Part shown: in pieces, positions 46,801-55,845 of the stretch
Layout of the letters: each line of letters opens with the position of its first letter
How positions within the stretch are numbered: position 1 is the first letter of the stretch
Origin: Nostoc sp. NIES-3756
GTDB taxonomy: Bacteria > Cyanobacteriota > Cyanobacteriia > Cyanobacteriales > Nostocaceae
NCBI RefSeq assembly: GCF_001548375.1
Contig: NZ_AP017295.1
Location: forward strand, 2,328,501-2,392,500
DNA: 64,000 nucleotides
Direction: 5' to 3'
Notes under the pieces: model-generated
What the model saw: the letters and a program-made list of their open reading frames with translations, nothing else
Database searches by the model: none
Told to the model about the DNA's origin: nothing
Translations under genes and position numbers: made by a program

Positions 46801-47502
46801 CTATTCATTTGGCGGCGCAACTGAGGTGCTAGCTTGTTGCTGACGTTGTTCGCGTTTTTTGCGATCAGCTGATAGCATATCAGCCATCACAGCTAGGGCT
46901 TGCGTCATTTTGTCTAGATTAGAACGATATAAGTCCAAATCCTTAGTTACTTTATCGTCAGACAGGTGCAAGCCTGCGGCAATAGTTTTTAGTGCCTCAG
47001 TGCGTTGCTTTTCGTCTTTGACTAAATCTGGATTTGATAGTTCTAACAATGTAAATAGACCGATCGCAAACAAACGACTATATTTAAAGCTATTATTATT
47101 GGCGATCGCTTGTAGTTGTGCTTGCAAGTCAGCGTCCTGCTCTAAATGATGAGCTTGACTTAGCCACGCTATAAGATCATTAGCTGATAAGCTTTGAGCT
47201 ACAGCTTGCAACCTTTCGGCATCTTGTCTATAGCGTTGTGGATCTTGCTCTACAGCTTGGCAGATAGCATTAAATATAGATTCTTTATCTCGTTCTGGTT
47301 GATAGCCTTGCATGAAGCGGTCAAAGGTTGTGACAACACCCAAGGCATAAACGGGATTGTAGCTAAAATCGACATTTACTGACAGCAGGTGCATTTCTAC
47401 CATCAATTCCTCTACTACCCGACGATATATTGTATTAATCGGTCGGGTGTGCAGAGCGTAAAAGGTTCGCTTAGTATCAGAGACAGTGCGGACGTTATTC
47501 AC
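46801..47502 (-). CDS. thf1: Thylakoid formation protein Thf1/Psb29
   Basis: The 233-residue protein starts with GTG at 47502 and reads NNVRTVSDTKRTFYALHTRP, then INTIYRRVVEELMVEMHLLS, a near-perfect Thf1/Psb29 opening. LGVVTTFDRFMQGYQPERD follows, and the C-terminus is a charged coiled coil (DRKKREQRQQQAST). Thf1 is needed for normal FtsH accumulation and photosystem II repair in cyanobacteria. All family landmarks are present. Confidence 0.96.
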   Translation of the reverse strand: MNNVRTVSDTKRTFYALHTRPINTIYRRVVEELMVEMHLLSVNVDFSYNPVYALGVVTTFDRFMQGYQPERDKESIFNAICQAVEQDPQRYRQDAERLQAVAQSLSANDLIAWLSQAHHLEQDADLQAQLQAIANNNSFKYSRLFAIGLFTLLELSNPDLVKDEKQRTEALKTIAAGLHLSDDKVTKDLDLYRSNLDKMTQALAVMADMLSADRKKREQRQQQASTSVAPPNE

Positions 47503-47603
47503 AAAGAAAATATTAAGGGCAACGTTATCTTATTTTCTACCTTAAAGGCGACTTTGCCAAGTTGGGGTTTCCGTATGATGTAATTAACAGTTAACTACAA
47601 TCT

Positions 47604-47640
47604 CAAAAATAAAAACCTCCAGTATATGGGAAGCTGGAGG
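47604..47640 (-). terminator. Intrinsic terminator of a decayed minus-strand gene
   Basis: CCTCCAG (47616-47622) pairs with CTGGAGG (47634-47640). On the minus strand TTTTTATTTTT follows. It lies downstream of the pseudogene at 47774-48094. Confidence 0.85.
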
Positions 47641-47773
47641 GAGTGAATTAGTGTAAGGATTAATTAGTATCTTCCTTTAGATAGATTAACTACAAGTAAA
47701 GTGATAGTTAATGCAAAGGCAGCTTACTTTGTATTCAGTTGTCTGCATTGTTAGCTTTCAGGTTCAATTGTTT

Positions 47774-48094
47774 TCATAGCAACGATGTACCCAATATACC
47801 TAAGAGTGCAATAGTTACTGAAGGCTCTGGTACTGATTGCGTCTGTATAAATCTGATGTACTCAGATAAGCCTGTCAAGTTATCGGTATTAATTAAGTCA
47901 ACATTGGCATCATAAAGTGACCCCCAAACACTAGGTGCATCTTGTGGAAGATTCCAAAAGCGGAGAATCTTCTTTTCACTGTGTACCTAAGCCACAATAT
48001 TTTCTAGAGCAGCCTTAGTATCATCAGGAATTACCTGTACCATTCCATGCTAAATCACCGTTAAAGAATGTGTTCCAGTTGCCACTGAGTCCCC
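47774..48094 (-). pseudogene. 3' remnant of a phosphodiesterase gene with PEP-CTERM tail
   Basis: On the minus strand one frame gives GNWNTFFNGDLAWNGTGN; then a frameshift gives IPDDTKAALENIVA, a stop codon in GTGGCTTAG, and VHSEKKILRFWNLPQDAPSV followed by LYDANVDLINTDNLTGLSEY, the C-terminus of a glycerophosphodiesterase/PI-PLC-like phosphodiesterase. It ends with a sorting tail (SVPEPSVTIALLGILGTSLL). The frameshift and the stop make it non-functional; the N-terminal half is gone. A PhoD fragment begins 12 bp to its right on the other strand. Confidence 0.82.
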
Positions 48095-48106
48095 TATTTA
48101 TAGGTG

Positions 48107-48247
48107 GATGATTCCGAAAATCCACACATCAAGTTCTTCGATGGCGATCGCTGGGGCTACTTCCGAGTTAACCTGAATCATGAGCGTTGGCAAACTGACT
48201 TGCGTATTGTGACAACTGTCAGTCGTCCAGGAGTGATATTAAATTAA
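48107..48247 (+). pseudogene. 3' remnant of a PhoD-like alkaline phosphatase gene
   Basis: Forty-six codons with a stop give KFFDGDRWGYFRVNLNHERW and QTDLRIVTTVSRPGVILN, the very C-terminus of PhoD-type phosphatases (F-x-D-G-D-x-x-G-Y motif). There is no start or N-terminal part. A terminator-like hairpin follows. It is joined back to back to a phosphodiesterase remnant, so the two probably lost their shared upstream region in one deletion. Confidence 0.75.
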
Positions 48248-48262
48248 TATTTAAGTTTTTTC

Positions 48263-48310
48263 TTATTCAAGTATTTAAGGACTGAAATATTTGAATACTT
48301 GAATTTTTTA
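48263..48310 (+). terminator. Hairpin terminator after the PhoD remnant
   Basis: ATTCAAGTATT (48265-48275) and AATACTTGAAT (48294-48304) form a perfect 11-bp stem followed by TTTTTTA. Confidence 0.75.
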
Positions 48311-48374
48311 TTAAAGATTAGCAAACTCATGAGGTTGATGCAGAACAATTTTTTGTAATTAGAAATTGTACTTT

Positions 48375-48902
48375 TTATTTATCTGCCTGTTCCTGATTAT
48401 CGCTCATCTTTACCAAACTCTCCACGGCATACCACAGTAACAAATATAAAATTGTTGATTGCCAACGTGCCAGTTGAGGAAGTAAACGTTTAATCACAAA
48501 CGCAAGGATACTAAAAGTGAGGAGAGATCGCATATCTACTGTCTCTTTTGTTGCTTGTTTGATTTGCTCATTCAAGCTCAATACTGTCTTGGTTATTGTT
48601 ACAGGTTGTAGTTTTTTGGCAGGAGCATTTACAAGATTTATACCTGAAGCTGGCAATTTACTTAACGCATCTTGTAAGGTTTTATTGCCACCATTGTAGT
48701 AAATTGTAATACTACCTGAGTCTAAATTAGTCTTTATTTCCTCAATTTGCGGAAAAATATATTCTAAATTACTAGCAATTTGGTTAATTTCTTGATGTTG
48801 CTGATATTCGCTAGGGACTTTCAATCGTAAACGTCCAGGTGTATTACTAACTATTTGTAATTCAATAGGATTGGGGAATTGAGAAAAAGCAGGTTGTTTC
48901 AT
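48375..48902 (-). CDS. HMA-like domain membrane-associated protein
   Basis: The 175-residue protein has an N-terminal ferredoxin-like domain (NTPGRLRLKVP, about residues 19-29, and ITIYYNGG, about 65-72) of the type seen in 'HMA_2' proteins, without the CxxC copper motif. A middle linker leads to two C-terminal hydrophobic segments (about 126-141 and 150-163). It may scaffold a P-type ATPase or other membrane protein. It is upstream of nothing obvious and downstream of the DUF3122 gene on the same strand (67 bp). Confidence 0.75.
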   Translation of the reverse strand: MKQPAFSQFPNPIELQIVSNTPGRLRLKVPSEYQQHQEINQIASNLEYIFPQIEEIKTNLDSGSITIYYNGGNKTLQDALSKLPASGINLVNAPAKKLQPVTITKTVLSLNEQIKQATKETVDMRSLLTFSILAFVIKRLLPQLARWQSTILYLLLWYAVESLVKMSDNQEQADK

Positions 48903-48969
48903 AAATATGCCATAAAGATAAGCTTAAGGGAATTATGGGCGATCGCTTGGATTAACTATTTCGGCATCG

Positions 48970-49482
48970 TTAATTAATTTCTGTTACCAACCACTGCCAT
49001 TCAGTGACTACAGATCCGGGGATATTTAGAACCAATGGCTTTTCGCTTTTAACTGGTACATATAATTTGAGTGCATTGATTGTTGGCAGTTTGACTAAAA
49101 CCTCATTTAATTCATATTCACCAACATTAGCAGCAGGTGCAGTTAAAGCATAAGCATCTGAAGCCAACAATAATTTTCCTCCGGTTGCCTCGATTTCTAA
49201 CGGTTGGGGGTGAGCAATTTCCACTACACCCGGAAAAGCTACCAAGCGTAACCTTAAATCTGGAACTGGATTGTTGTAATTTTGTTTGAACAGCAATACC
49301 TGCCAAGCATATCCAAATTCATCTTTGATTGATACTTGTGAATGGTAACGCAAAATTCCTGGGGAATCGTGATGTTGGCGTAGGAGTGCAATTGCTGAGT
49401 TTACATCCCAAATGCTCAAGCTCAACGCTAGCAGCAGAACTAGGACGCAACGCCAGAAATATTTGTAAAAGTTGAGTTTCAT
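48970..49482 (-). CDS. DUF3122-domain exported protein
   Basis: The 170-residue protein has a signal peptide (FWRCVLVLLLALSLSIWDV, cleaved at about residue 32) and a beta-sandwich DUF3122 domain: RQHHDSPGILRYHSQVSIKD, AWQVLLFKQ, LRLVAFPGVVEIAHPQPLEI, and a final PLVLNIPGSVVTEWQWLVTE. The family is restricted to cyanobacteria and function is unknown. It is probably periplasmic or lumenal. It is followed on the same strand by the HMA-like gene. Confidence 0.88.
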   Translation of the reverse strand: MKLNFYKYFWRCVLVLLLALSLSIWDVNSAIALLRQHHDSPGILRYHSQVSIKDEFGYAWQVLLFKQNYNNPVPDLRLRLVAFPGVVEIAHPQPLEIEATGGKLLLASDAYALTAPAANVGEYELNEVLVKLPTINALKLYVPVKSEKPLVLNIPGSVVTEWQWLVTEIN

Positions 49483-49698
49483 ATTAGAACATAATTGCTG
49501 AAAACGCTTGTTCCCTAGTTATGTGGATAATATCGCATCATCGTCATCTGTACATACTTACAGCAAATGCTTGTTTATGAGTCAAAAATAGGCAATTTTA
49601 GCTAATAATTACTACTTATTGCCTATTGTTTATTCCCTGTTTAGCTTTCATACTCCTTTGTAGAGATAATATTTAAAACACATCAGGGAGAAATTCCA

Positions 49699-51489
49699 GT
49701 GGTTTTAACATCAGAACCCCGGGAAAATGCGTCACTACAAGCAATCTGGCGTGTACTGGGGAGTTTGAGAAACTACAGATGGGCCTCGCTGGGGGCTTTG
49801 ATTAGTTTACTAGTGTTGACAGTTGCAAATACCGTTACTCCCCAATTATTTCGCTGGGCAATAGATCAGGGCATTGTCAAACAAGATTTACAGATAGTTA
49901 TATATAGTGCTGCATGGATGGTAGTTGCCGCGATCGCTCGTGGTGTGTTTAGCTTTAGTCAAAGTTATTTAGCAGAATCAGCTTCTCAAGGTGTTGCTTA
50001 CGACTTACGCAATAATATTTTCAGTAAGATTCAAAATCTGAGTTTTAGTTATCACGATCAGTCACAGACTTCGCAATTACTCACCCGCGTCACCAGTGAT
50101 ATTGAGCAGATTCGCACTTTTGTCGGTACTAACTTGATTCAAGTCATCGGTTCAGTCGTTACATTAGTGGTTATTGCGGTACTTTTACTAGTAATGAATT
50201 GGCAATTGGCTGTGATTTCTTTAACGTCAGTGCCGATCACAGCTTGGTTGATGACGCGATTTGTCAGGCGTAATAATCAACTTTTCCGGCAAGTACAAGA
50301 AAAACTGAGTAACCTTAATGCTGTATTGCAAGAGAATTTGATTGGTATCAGGGTAGTTAAAGCCTTTGTGCGGGAATCAGTGGAAAAGTCTCGTTACACC
50401 AGCCTCAATAATGAGTTAGTTACGGCTAACATGAAGACAATTCATAGCATCAGTAATACATTCCCGTTTATTTTTTTACTTAGTAATCTGGTGACGCTGG
50501 CGGTGTTTGCCTATGGAGGAGCGCAAGTTGTCGGGAATAGGTTTTCCATTGGCGAATTAGTGGCGTTTAATTCCTACCTAGTATTGATTTTCCAGCCGAT
50601 TTTGCAGATTGGCTTTGCTGCACCTGCGATCGCCCAAGCTGCTGCTTCTGCAACTAGAGTTTACGAAGTAGTAGATACCACAATTGAGATTCAAGAGCGT
50701 CCTAATGCGATCGCCTTTGATACTTGTGGCGGCAGAATCACATTTGAAAATGTCTGTTTTCGTTATCCTGGCGCAACTACAGAAACCCTGAAGAATGTCT
50801 CTTTTGAAACCAAGCCCAAGGAATTAATAGCGGTTTTAGGGATGACAGGTTCGGGAAAAAGTACAGTTATGAACCTGATTCCGCGCTTTTATGATGTCAC
50901 AAGGGGCGCAATTCGCATTGATGGGCGAGATGTGCGTGATTTTACCTTAAAAAGTTTACGCAGACACATTGGTATTGTTTTTCAAGAAACTACATTATTC
51001 TCTGGAACTATTCGTGAGAATATCGCCTACGCCAAACCCAATGCACCGCTAGATGAAGTGATTGAAGTAGCGAAAACCGCCCAAATCCATGATTTTATTG
51101 CTAGTTTGCCTGATGGCTACGAAACGATTGTCGGTGAACGTGGCGTTGGTTTATCTGGGGGACAAAAACAAAGAATTGCGATCGCTCGGACTTTACTTAC
51201 CGATTATAGTATTTTGATTTTGGATGACAGTACTTCAGCCGTGGACGCAAAGACGGCGGCTGAAATTCAAGCTGAGTTAGATGAAATGATGCGTCAAAAA
51301 GCTTGTGTAACTTTTGTAGTAGCTCAACGCATCAGTACTGTGAAAAATGCTGACCGGATTTTGCTTATAGATAAAGGACGATTAGTAGCCCAAGGGACTC
51401 ATAAGGAATTAATGCAAACCAGTCCACTCTATGGGGCAATTTTGGAATCTCAAGTTATGAAGAAAACGCAGGAAGCCGTTAACAGTTGA
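49699..51489 (+). CDS. ABC exporter half-transporter (degenerate-site subunit)
   Basis: The 596-residue half-transporter has six membrane helices (about residues 30-310) and an ATPase domain. Walker A is GMTGSGKST, signature LSGGQKQRIAIARTLL (canonical) and Walker B ILILDDSTSAVD, where Asp replaces the catalytic Glu. This marks a degenerate ATP site; the second subunit encoded 113 bp downstream has a Glu there. A heterodimeric multidrug/lipid-type exporter is the likely product. The start is GTG at 49699 with GGGAG upstream. Substrate unknown. Confidence 0.93.
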   Translation: MVLTSEPRENASLQAIWRVLGSLRNYRWASLGALISLLVLTVANTVTPQLFRWAIDQGIVKQDLQIVIYSAAWMVVAAIARGVFSFSQSYLAESASQGVAYDLRNNIFSKIQNLSFSYHDQSQTSQLLTRVTSDIEQIRTFVGTNLIQVIGSVVTLVVIAVLLLVMNWQLAVISLTSVPITAWLMTRFVRRNNQLFRQVQEKLSNLNAVLQENLIGIRVVKAFVRESVEKSRYTSLNNELVTANMKTIHSISNTFPFIFLLSNLVTLAVFAYGGAQVVGNRFSIGELVAFNSYLVLIFQPILQIGFAAPAIAQAAASATRVYEVVDTTIEIQERPNAIAFDTCGGRITFENVCFRYPGATTETLKNVSFETKPKELIAVLGMTGSGKSTVMNLIPRFYDVTRGAIRIDGRDVRDFTLKSLRRHIGIVFQETTLFSGTIRENIAYAKPNAPLDEVIEVAKTAQIHDFIASLPDGYETIVGERGVGLSGGQKQRIAIARTLLTDYSILILDDSTSAVDAKTAAEIQAELDEMMRQKACVTFVVAQRISTVKNADRILLIDKGRLVAQGTHKELMQTSPLYGAILESQVMKKTQEAVNS

Positions 51490-51601
51490 CAGTTGTTATT
51501 CTCCCTCATCTCCCACCCTTCCCTATGGAATGCTACGCGAACGGGAAGCAAGCTACATCTTCTCCCACTCCCTCATCTCCCCCACTCCCAAGGTAAATCA
51601 C

Positions 51602-53374
51602 ATGGTATCTGAGCCAGAGAAAATTCAGCAAACCTCAACTATCCGGCGTTTTCTGGGATACTTTCGCGGCTTTCGCAAAGAAATTCCCATTGCCTTAATG
51701 TTAGTAGTAATTGGTGCTTCGACTCAGGCGATCGGGCCATTTTTACTTGGCTGGTCAGTTGATAACCTGATAGCAAAAGGGAATTTACCGGGGTTGTTCT
51801 GGCTATTAGGGCTACTAGCTTTAATTTACTGCATTGGGATCTCGGCAACTCGCGGGCAAATTCTTCGCGTCGGTTCGATTATGCAACGATTGCTGGCTCA
51901 ACTGAGGCAAGATATATTTCTTAAAATCCAGAGTCTACCACTAAGCTTTTTTGACCGCAGTGAAGCAGGCGATTTAATGAGTCGGCTATTAAATGATGTC
52001 AATACAGTAAATCAGGCTTTTGGACAAACTGTTGCCCAAATATTAGGCAGTGTTTTGAGTTTGGTGGGCATTGTCATTGCTATGCTTTCCATTAACCTAC
52101 AACTCGGACTTTTAAGTAACTTAGTTGTACCACTGATGATTTTTACTACGAGCTTATTTTCACGGTGGGCAAGGAGTAAGTTTCGTGTCACACGAAAAAC
52201 CATCGGCGAACTTTCTGCCAAGTTAGAAGAAGATATTGGCAGTGTGCGAGAAGCGCAAGCATTCAATCGAGTCAATCTTAATATTGCAGAATTTGACCAG
52301 CTTAACGCTGCTAATCGTGATGCCAACGTTGAGGCGGTAGCAATTACTTCTGCTTTTTTACCATCAATTGATTTCCTCAACACTGTAGCTACAGCAGGTG
52401 TACTAGCTTATGGTGGCTATCTCGCCGTTACAGGAAGGGCGACAGCAGGCGTGGTGGTATCTTTTTTGCTTTATGTGCAGCAGTTTTTTCGTCCTATCCA
52501 AATCCTCAGTCAGTTTTACACCCAAGCTCAATCTGCCTTTGCTGGGTTAGAGCGAATTTTTCTGTTGTTGGATGAACCAGCACAACTGCAAGACGCACCT
52601 GATGCTACCCAAATGCCTCCTATCCAAGGTGAGGTGATATTTGAAGATGTTAAGTTTGGCTATAACTCAGAAAAACTTGTTCTCAAAGGCGTAGATTTAC
52701 ACGCTCAACCAGGACAGATGGTGGCATTAGTAGGACATACTGGCTCAGGCAAAACGACCATCATTAACTTGATATTGCGTTTTTATGATGTTTCCGGTGG
52801 GGCAGTAAAAATTGATGGTATTGATGTACGTAGCGTGACTCAAGCTAGTCTACGCCGTCAAATTGGCATTGTCTTACAAGATAATATTTTATTTAGTGGG
52901 ACTGTAGCCGAAAATATTGCTTTTGGTGCGCCTTATGCCTCTCAAGCCGAGATTGAAGCGGCCGCACAAATGGCAAATGTCCATGAGTTTATTACTTCTT
53001 TACCACAGGGTTACACAACTCAGTTGGGTGAACGTGGTGCGCCTCTCAGCCAAGGACAGAAACAACTGATTAGTATTGCTCGTGCCGTGTTAATCAATCC
53101 CCGCATCTTGATTTTAGATGAAGCAACCAGTAGTATAGACACTCGTACAGAAGCACTAGTGCAAGATGCGATCGCGCGTTTATTGCAAGGTCGTACAAGC
53201 TTTGTAATTGCCCACCGTCTCAGCACCGTCACCCAAGCTGATCAAGTTTTAGTTATGCAGCAAGGTCAAATTGTCGAACAGGGTACTCATGCCCAACTAA
53301 TTCAGCAGCAAGGTGTTTATGCCAACCTCTACGCTCTCCAGCTGGGTGCAGTAGCAACGATGGAAGTTGGATAA
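51602..53374 (+). CDS. ABC exporter half-transporter (consensus-site subunit)
   Basis: From ATG 51602 (MVSEPEKIQQTSTIRRF) this is a 590-residue exporter half; the 24-codon longer form to 51530 is translated repeat DNA. Six membrane helices precede an ATPase with Walker A GHTGSGKTT, a noncanonical signature LSQGQKQLISIARAVL and Walker B ILILDEATSSID with the catalytic Glu. The Gly-to-Gln signature change fits the degenerate half of a heterodimer, complementary to its neighbour. The two genes are separated by a repeat stretch (GCTACGCGAACGGGAAGCAA and CTCCC runs) but likely form one operon. Confidence 0.94.
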   Translation: MVSEPEKIQQTSTIRRFLGYFRGFRKEIPIALMLVVIGASTQAIGPFLLGWSVDNLIAKGNLPGLFWLLGLLALIYCIGISATRGQILRVGSIMQRLLAQLRQDIFLKIQSLPLSFFDRSEAGDLMSRLLNDVNTVNQAFGQTVAQILGSVLSLVGIVIAMLSINLQLGLLSNLVVPLMIFTTSLFSRWARSKFRVTRKTIGELSAKLEEDIGSVREAQAFNRVNLNIAEFDQLNAANRDANVEAVAITSAFLPSIDFLNTVATAGVLAYGGYLAVTGRATAGVVVSFLLYVQQFFRPIQILSQFYTQAQSAFAGLERIFLLLDEPAQLQDAPDATQMPPIQGEVIFEDVKFGYNSEKLVLKGVDLHAQPGQMVALVGHTGSGKTTIINLILRFYDVSGGAVKIDGIDVRSVTQASLRRQIGIVLQDNILFSGTVAENIAFGAPYASQAEIEAAAQMANVHEFITSLPQGYTTQLGERGAPLSQGQKQLISIARAVLINPRILILDEATSSIDTRTEALVQDAIARLLQGRTSFVIAHRLSTVTQADQVLVMQQGQIVEQGTHAQLIQQQGVYANLYALQLGAVATMEVG

Positions 53375-53508
53375 TTCTAGCTGTGAATTTTTGATAATTT
53401 GTAATTCTTCATTAATACACATAATATTGAAAGGACTTCCAGTCAGCTTGTGTCTTATTTCCCCCAAGATTGTAAATCTATATCATCAACGTTTATCGGC
53501 AATAAATT

Positions 53509-55845
53509 TTATTCTGCCTCCCAGTTAATTTGACTAACTGGTAAAAATAATTCACTTTCTATCTTTCGCTTTAATTTACAGTCCAAACAATATTTAAGAG
53601 AATTTATCATAACTTCATTAGCCATAAAATATTGTTTAATTAATTCAACTTGTTGTTTATCAAATTGCCGATCATGACCAATATCTCTGTATTTAATAAT
53701 ATTATTTCTTAATTGAGTATTCCAATTTCTACCATTATCTTGCCACCAGCATCGCAATTTTTCAAAATTACTTTCTGTACTAGGTAGTTTCTTCCTAAGT
53801 TTTTGTAGATCCTTCTTAAATTCAGAGTCTTTAACTATATCAATAGCCTCATCAAAATTAATATTGAGTGCATGGATATGATTGAAAGCATGAGTATTAT
53901 TAATATTTTGTTCAAAAGACCTTTCTAGTTCAATAGCACAAGTTAAAGTAGTAAAAAGTAACTGATCAAGCAGAATCTCCTGATTGGAAGCTATATTAGC
54001 CAGAAAATCCCAGTCTAGAGCGTAGTTAGGACTGTGATCAATAGCATCGTCACAAAGTATATAGAAAGCACGAACCTTAGCCGCTTGTTGTGCATCAAAA
54101 ACTTCATTAGTTTTTTGATACAGCCACATCAGATAAGTTTGAATTTTTTGATCTTTAGCTAAAAGCTCATCAATTTTATGTTTCATTAAAAGTAATAACT
54201 CATCAGAATTTTTTAACATACTCACTGTTAAAAAAAAGATTTTATGCCAGCGTTCTTCACTGATATTTTCTGCTAACAATTGCCGAGCATTATCTTCATA
54301 ACTGTCAACAATGTATTTCGCTGTAAGATACTCTTGAAGTCCTAGATGAGAAAAAGAATAAATATTCCTTGCTCGTTCTACTAATAAACCATCTTGTGTG
54401 GCAACTTCTTGAATGACTGCCGCTTCATCATACTGCGATTGAGTTGTTTTTGTGTGAATAGATAAATATTGAAATATTAATTTTTGGATTTTATCCTGAG
54501 CAATAAAATAATCTCTTTTTACAAAAGTGTTAATAGCAATATAAGAAAGGAGCTTTTTTTTAGCCACTAAGGTAAAATTACTGGAGGAATCATCTCTCTT
54601 AATCCCTCTAATTTCATCCCATTTAGCTAATAAAATATCCAAGAACTGTTCATATAATTTTTCTAAGGAACATGGAAACTGCATCTTGTTTCTAAATACT
54701 AGACACAAAAGATGTAATAACAGTGGTGTAGTGGCTAATTCACGGATTCTTTGATTTTCTGGTAAGTTTAGTTGTTGGATAAATAAATTGCCAAAAGATG
54801 TACCATCAGTATTGTTTTTACCAGCGACTACTAAAAACCATTTTTGGACGAAGGCTGCTATTTGTTCTTCGTGGAAATCTGCAACTTCAACCTCGGTAAA
54901 TCCTGCAAATCTGCATTTATGTGCAGAAGTCCGAGAAGTAATTATAAATCTATTTTTATAAAATGTTTGGACAAACTTACGGATTTCTCTGAAAACTTTA
55001 TCAAAAAAAGCTGTTGGCACTTCATCTAAACCATCTAGTAAGATTAATGCTTTACCTCCAGTTAATATTGCTAAAATTGATTCTTTGGCAATTCCTGCAT
55101 AACGGCATTCTTGAATGAGGTATTTTAAGAAATTTAACTCATTCTCGCTTTGAGCATCTTCAGCAAATTCTTTTAATCTGATAAAAATAGGCGCTTGGTT
55201 AGGCAAGAATTTGCGATGGTCTCCGACCGACCGTAGGTCATCGCTACATTCAATTGCAAGATACTGTAAAAATGTTGTCTTACCAGACCCAGGCTTACCC
55301 AAGAGCATTAACTTGGAATGGCGTGATACGGCTTCTAAAGCTGGTAATGTTCGTTGATGTTGGTTGTATCCAAAACTGCCAAAGCCAAGTTCAAAGCGCC
55401 AGTCTTTCATCAGATCAGAAATTTCTAGCCATTGCTGGCTTGTTATTTCTTCCAAAACATGGACAGGAGTGTAAATTTCTTTTAATGGAACTACCTGAGC
55501 GATATCCAACATTTGGACAGTTCTGCACTGGTCTAAAATTTTATCATGACGCTTTTGCCGCACTTCCTCTACTAACGCATTAGTATCAACTTCTTTGGGT
55601 TGTAATTCTGTCTCGGAAGGTTGTTCAGCTAAACCAACAACCTTTTGCCAAGAAAGTCCGAGTTGTTGGCAAATTTGCACAAAACAACTGCGGGATACTG
55701 GCTCACCCGCAAAAAATTTAGATACAGGTTGACGTGTAATTCCTAAGGTGGTTGCTAGTTTTTGTTGAGTCAAAGTTTTGTCGGTTAAGGCTGTTTTTGC
55801 CGCTCTAATACCTTCAGGAGACGCTTTTAGTCCTTGGCTGGTCAT
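53509..55845 (-). CDS. HTH-NACHT NTPase (STAND family), possible conflict/immune protein
   Basis: The 778-residue protein begins with an HTH (LTQQKLATTLGITRQPVSKFF, about residues 25-45), then a linker and a NACHT NTPase: Walker A LLGKPGSGKTTF (about 181-192), Walker B ALILLDGLDEVP (about 266-277), FIITSRTSA sensor segment (about 300) and a winged-helix part. Residues about 480-778 are helical and end in a segment like the helical C-terminal domain of bacterial NACHT conflict proteins (YFMANEVMINSLKYC then LKRKIESELFLP). STAND NTPases act as ligand-triggered switches in immunity or regulation. No effector enzyme or CRISPR neighbour is seen, so regulation of transcription is equally open. Confidence 0.9.
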   Translation of the reverse strand: MTSQGLKASPEGIRAAKTALTDKTLTQQKLATTLGITRQPVSKFFAGEPVSRSCFVQICQQLGLSWQKVVGLAEQPSETELQPKEVDTNALVEEVRQKRHDKILDQCRTVQMLDIAQVVPLKEIYTPVHVLEEITSQQWLEISDLMKDWRFELGFGSFGYNQHQRTLPALEAVSRHSKLMLLGKPGSGKTTFLQYLAIECSDDLRSVGDHRKFLPNQAPIFIRLKEFAEDAQSENELNFLKYLIQECRYAGIAKESILAILTGGKALILLDGLDEVPTAFFDKVFREIRKFVQTFYKNRFIITSRTSAHKCRFAGFTEVEVADFHEEQIAAFVQKWFLVVAGKNNTDGTSFGNLFIQQLNLPENQRIRELATTPLLLHLLCLVFRNKMQFPCSLEKLYEQFLDILLAKWDEIRGIKRDDSSSNFTLVAKKKLLSYIAINTFVKRDYFIAQDKIQKLIFQYLSIHTKTTQSQYDEAAVIQEVATQDGLLVERARNIYSFSHLGLQEYLTAKYIVDSYEDNARQLLAENISEERWHKIFFLTVSMLKNSDELLLLMKHKIDELLAKDQKIQTYLMWLYQKTNEVFDAQQAAKVRAFYILCDDAIDHSPNYALDWDFLANIASNQEILLDQLLFTTLTCAIELERSFEQNINNTHAFNHIHALNINFDEAIDIVKDSEFKKDLQKLRKKLPSTESNFEKLRCWWQDNGRNWNTQLRNNIIKYRDIGHDRQFDKQQVELIKQYFMANEVMINSLKYCLDCKLKRKIESELFLPVSQINWEAE

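Noticed and set aside
51530..51601. N-terminal extension of the second ABC exporter
   Set aside because: The segment is translated repeat DNA; the ATG at 51602 starts a normal exporter.
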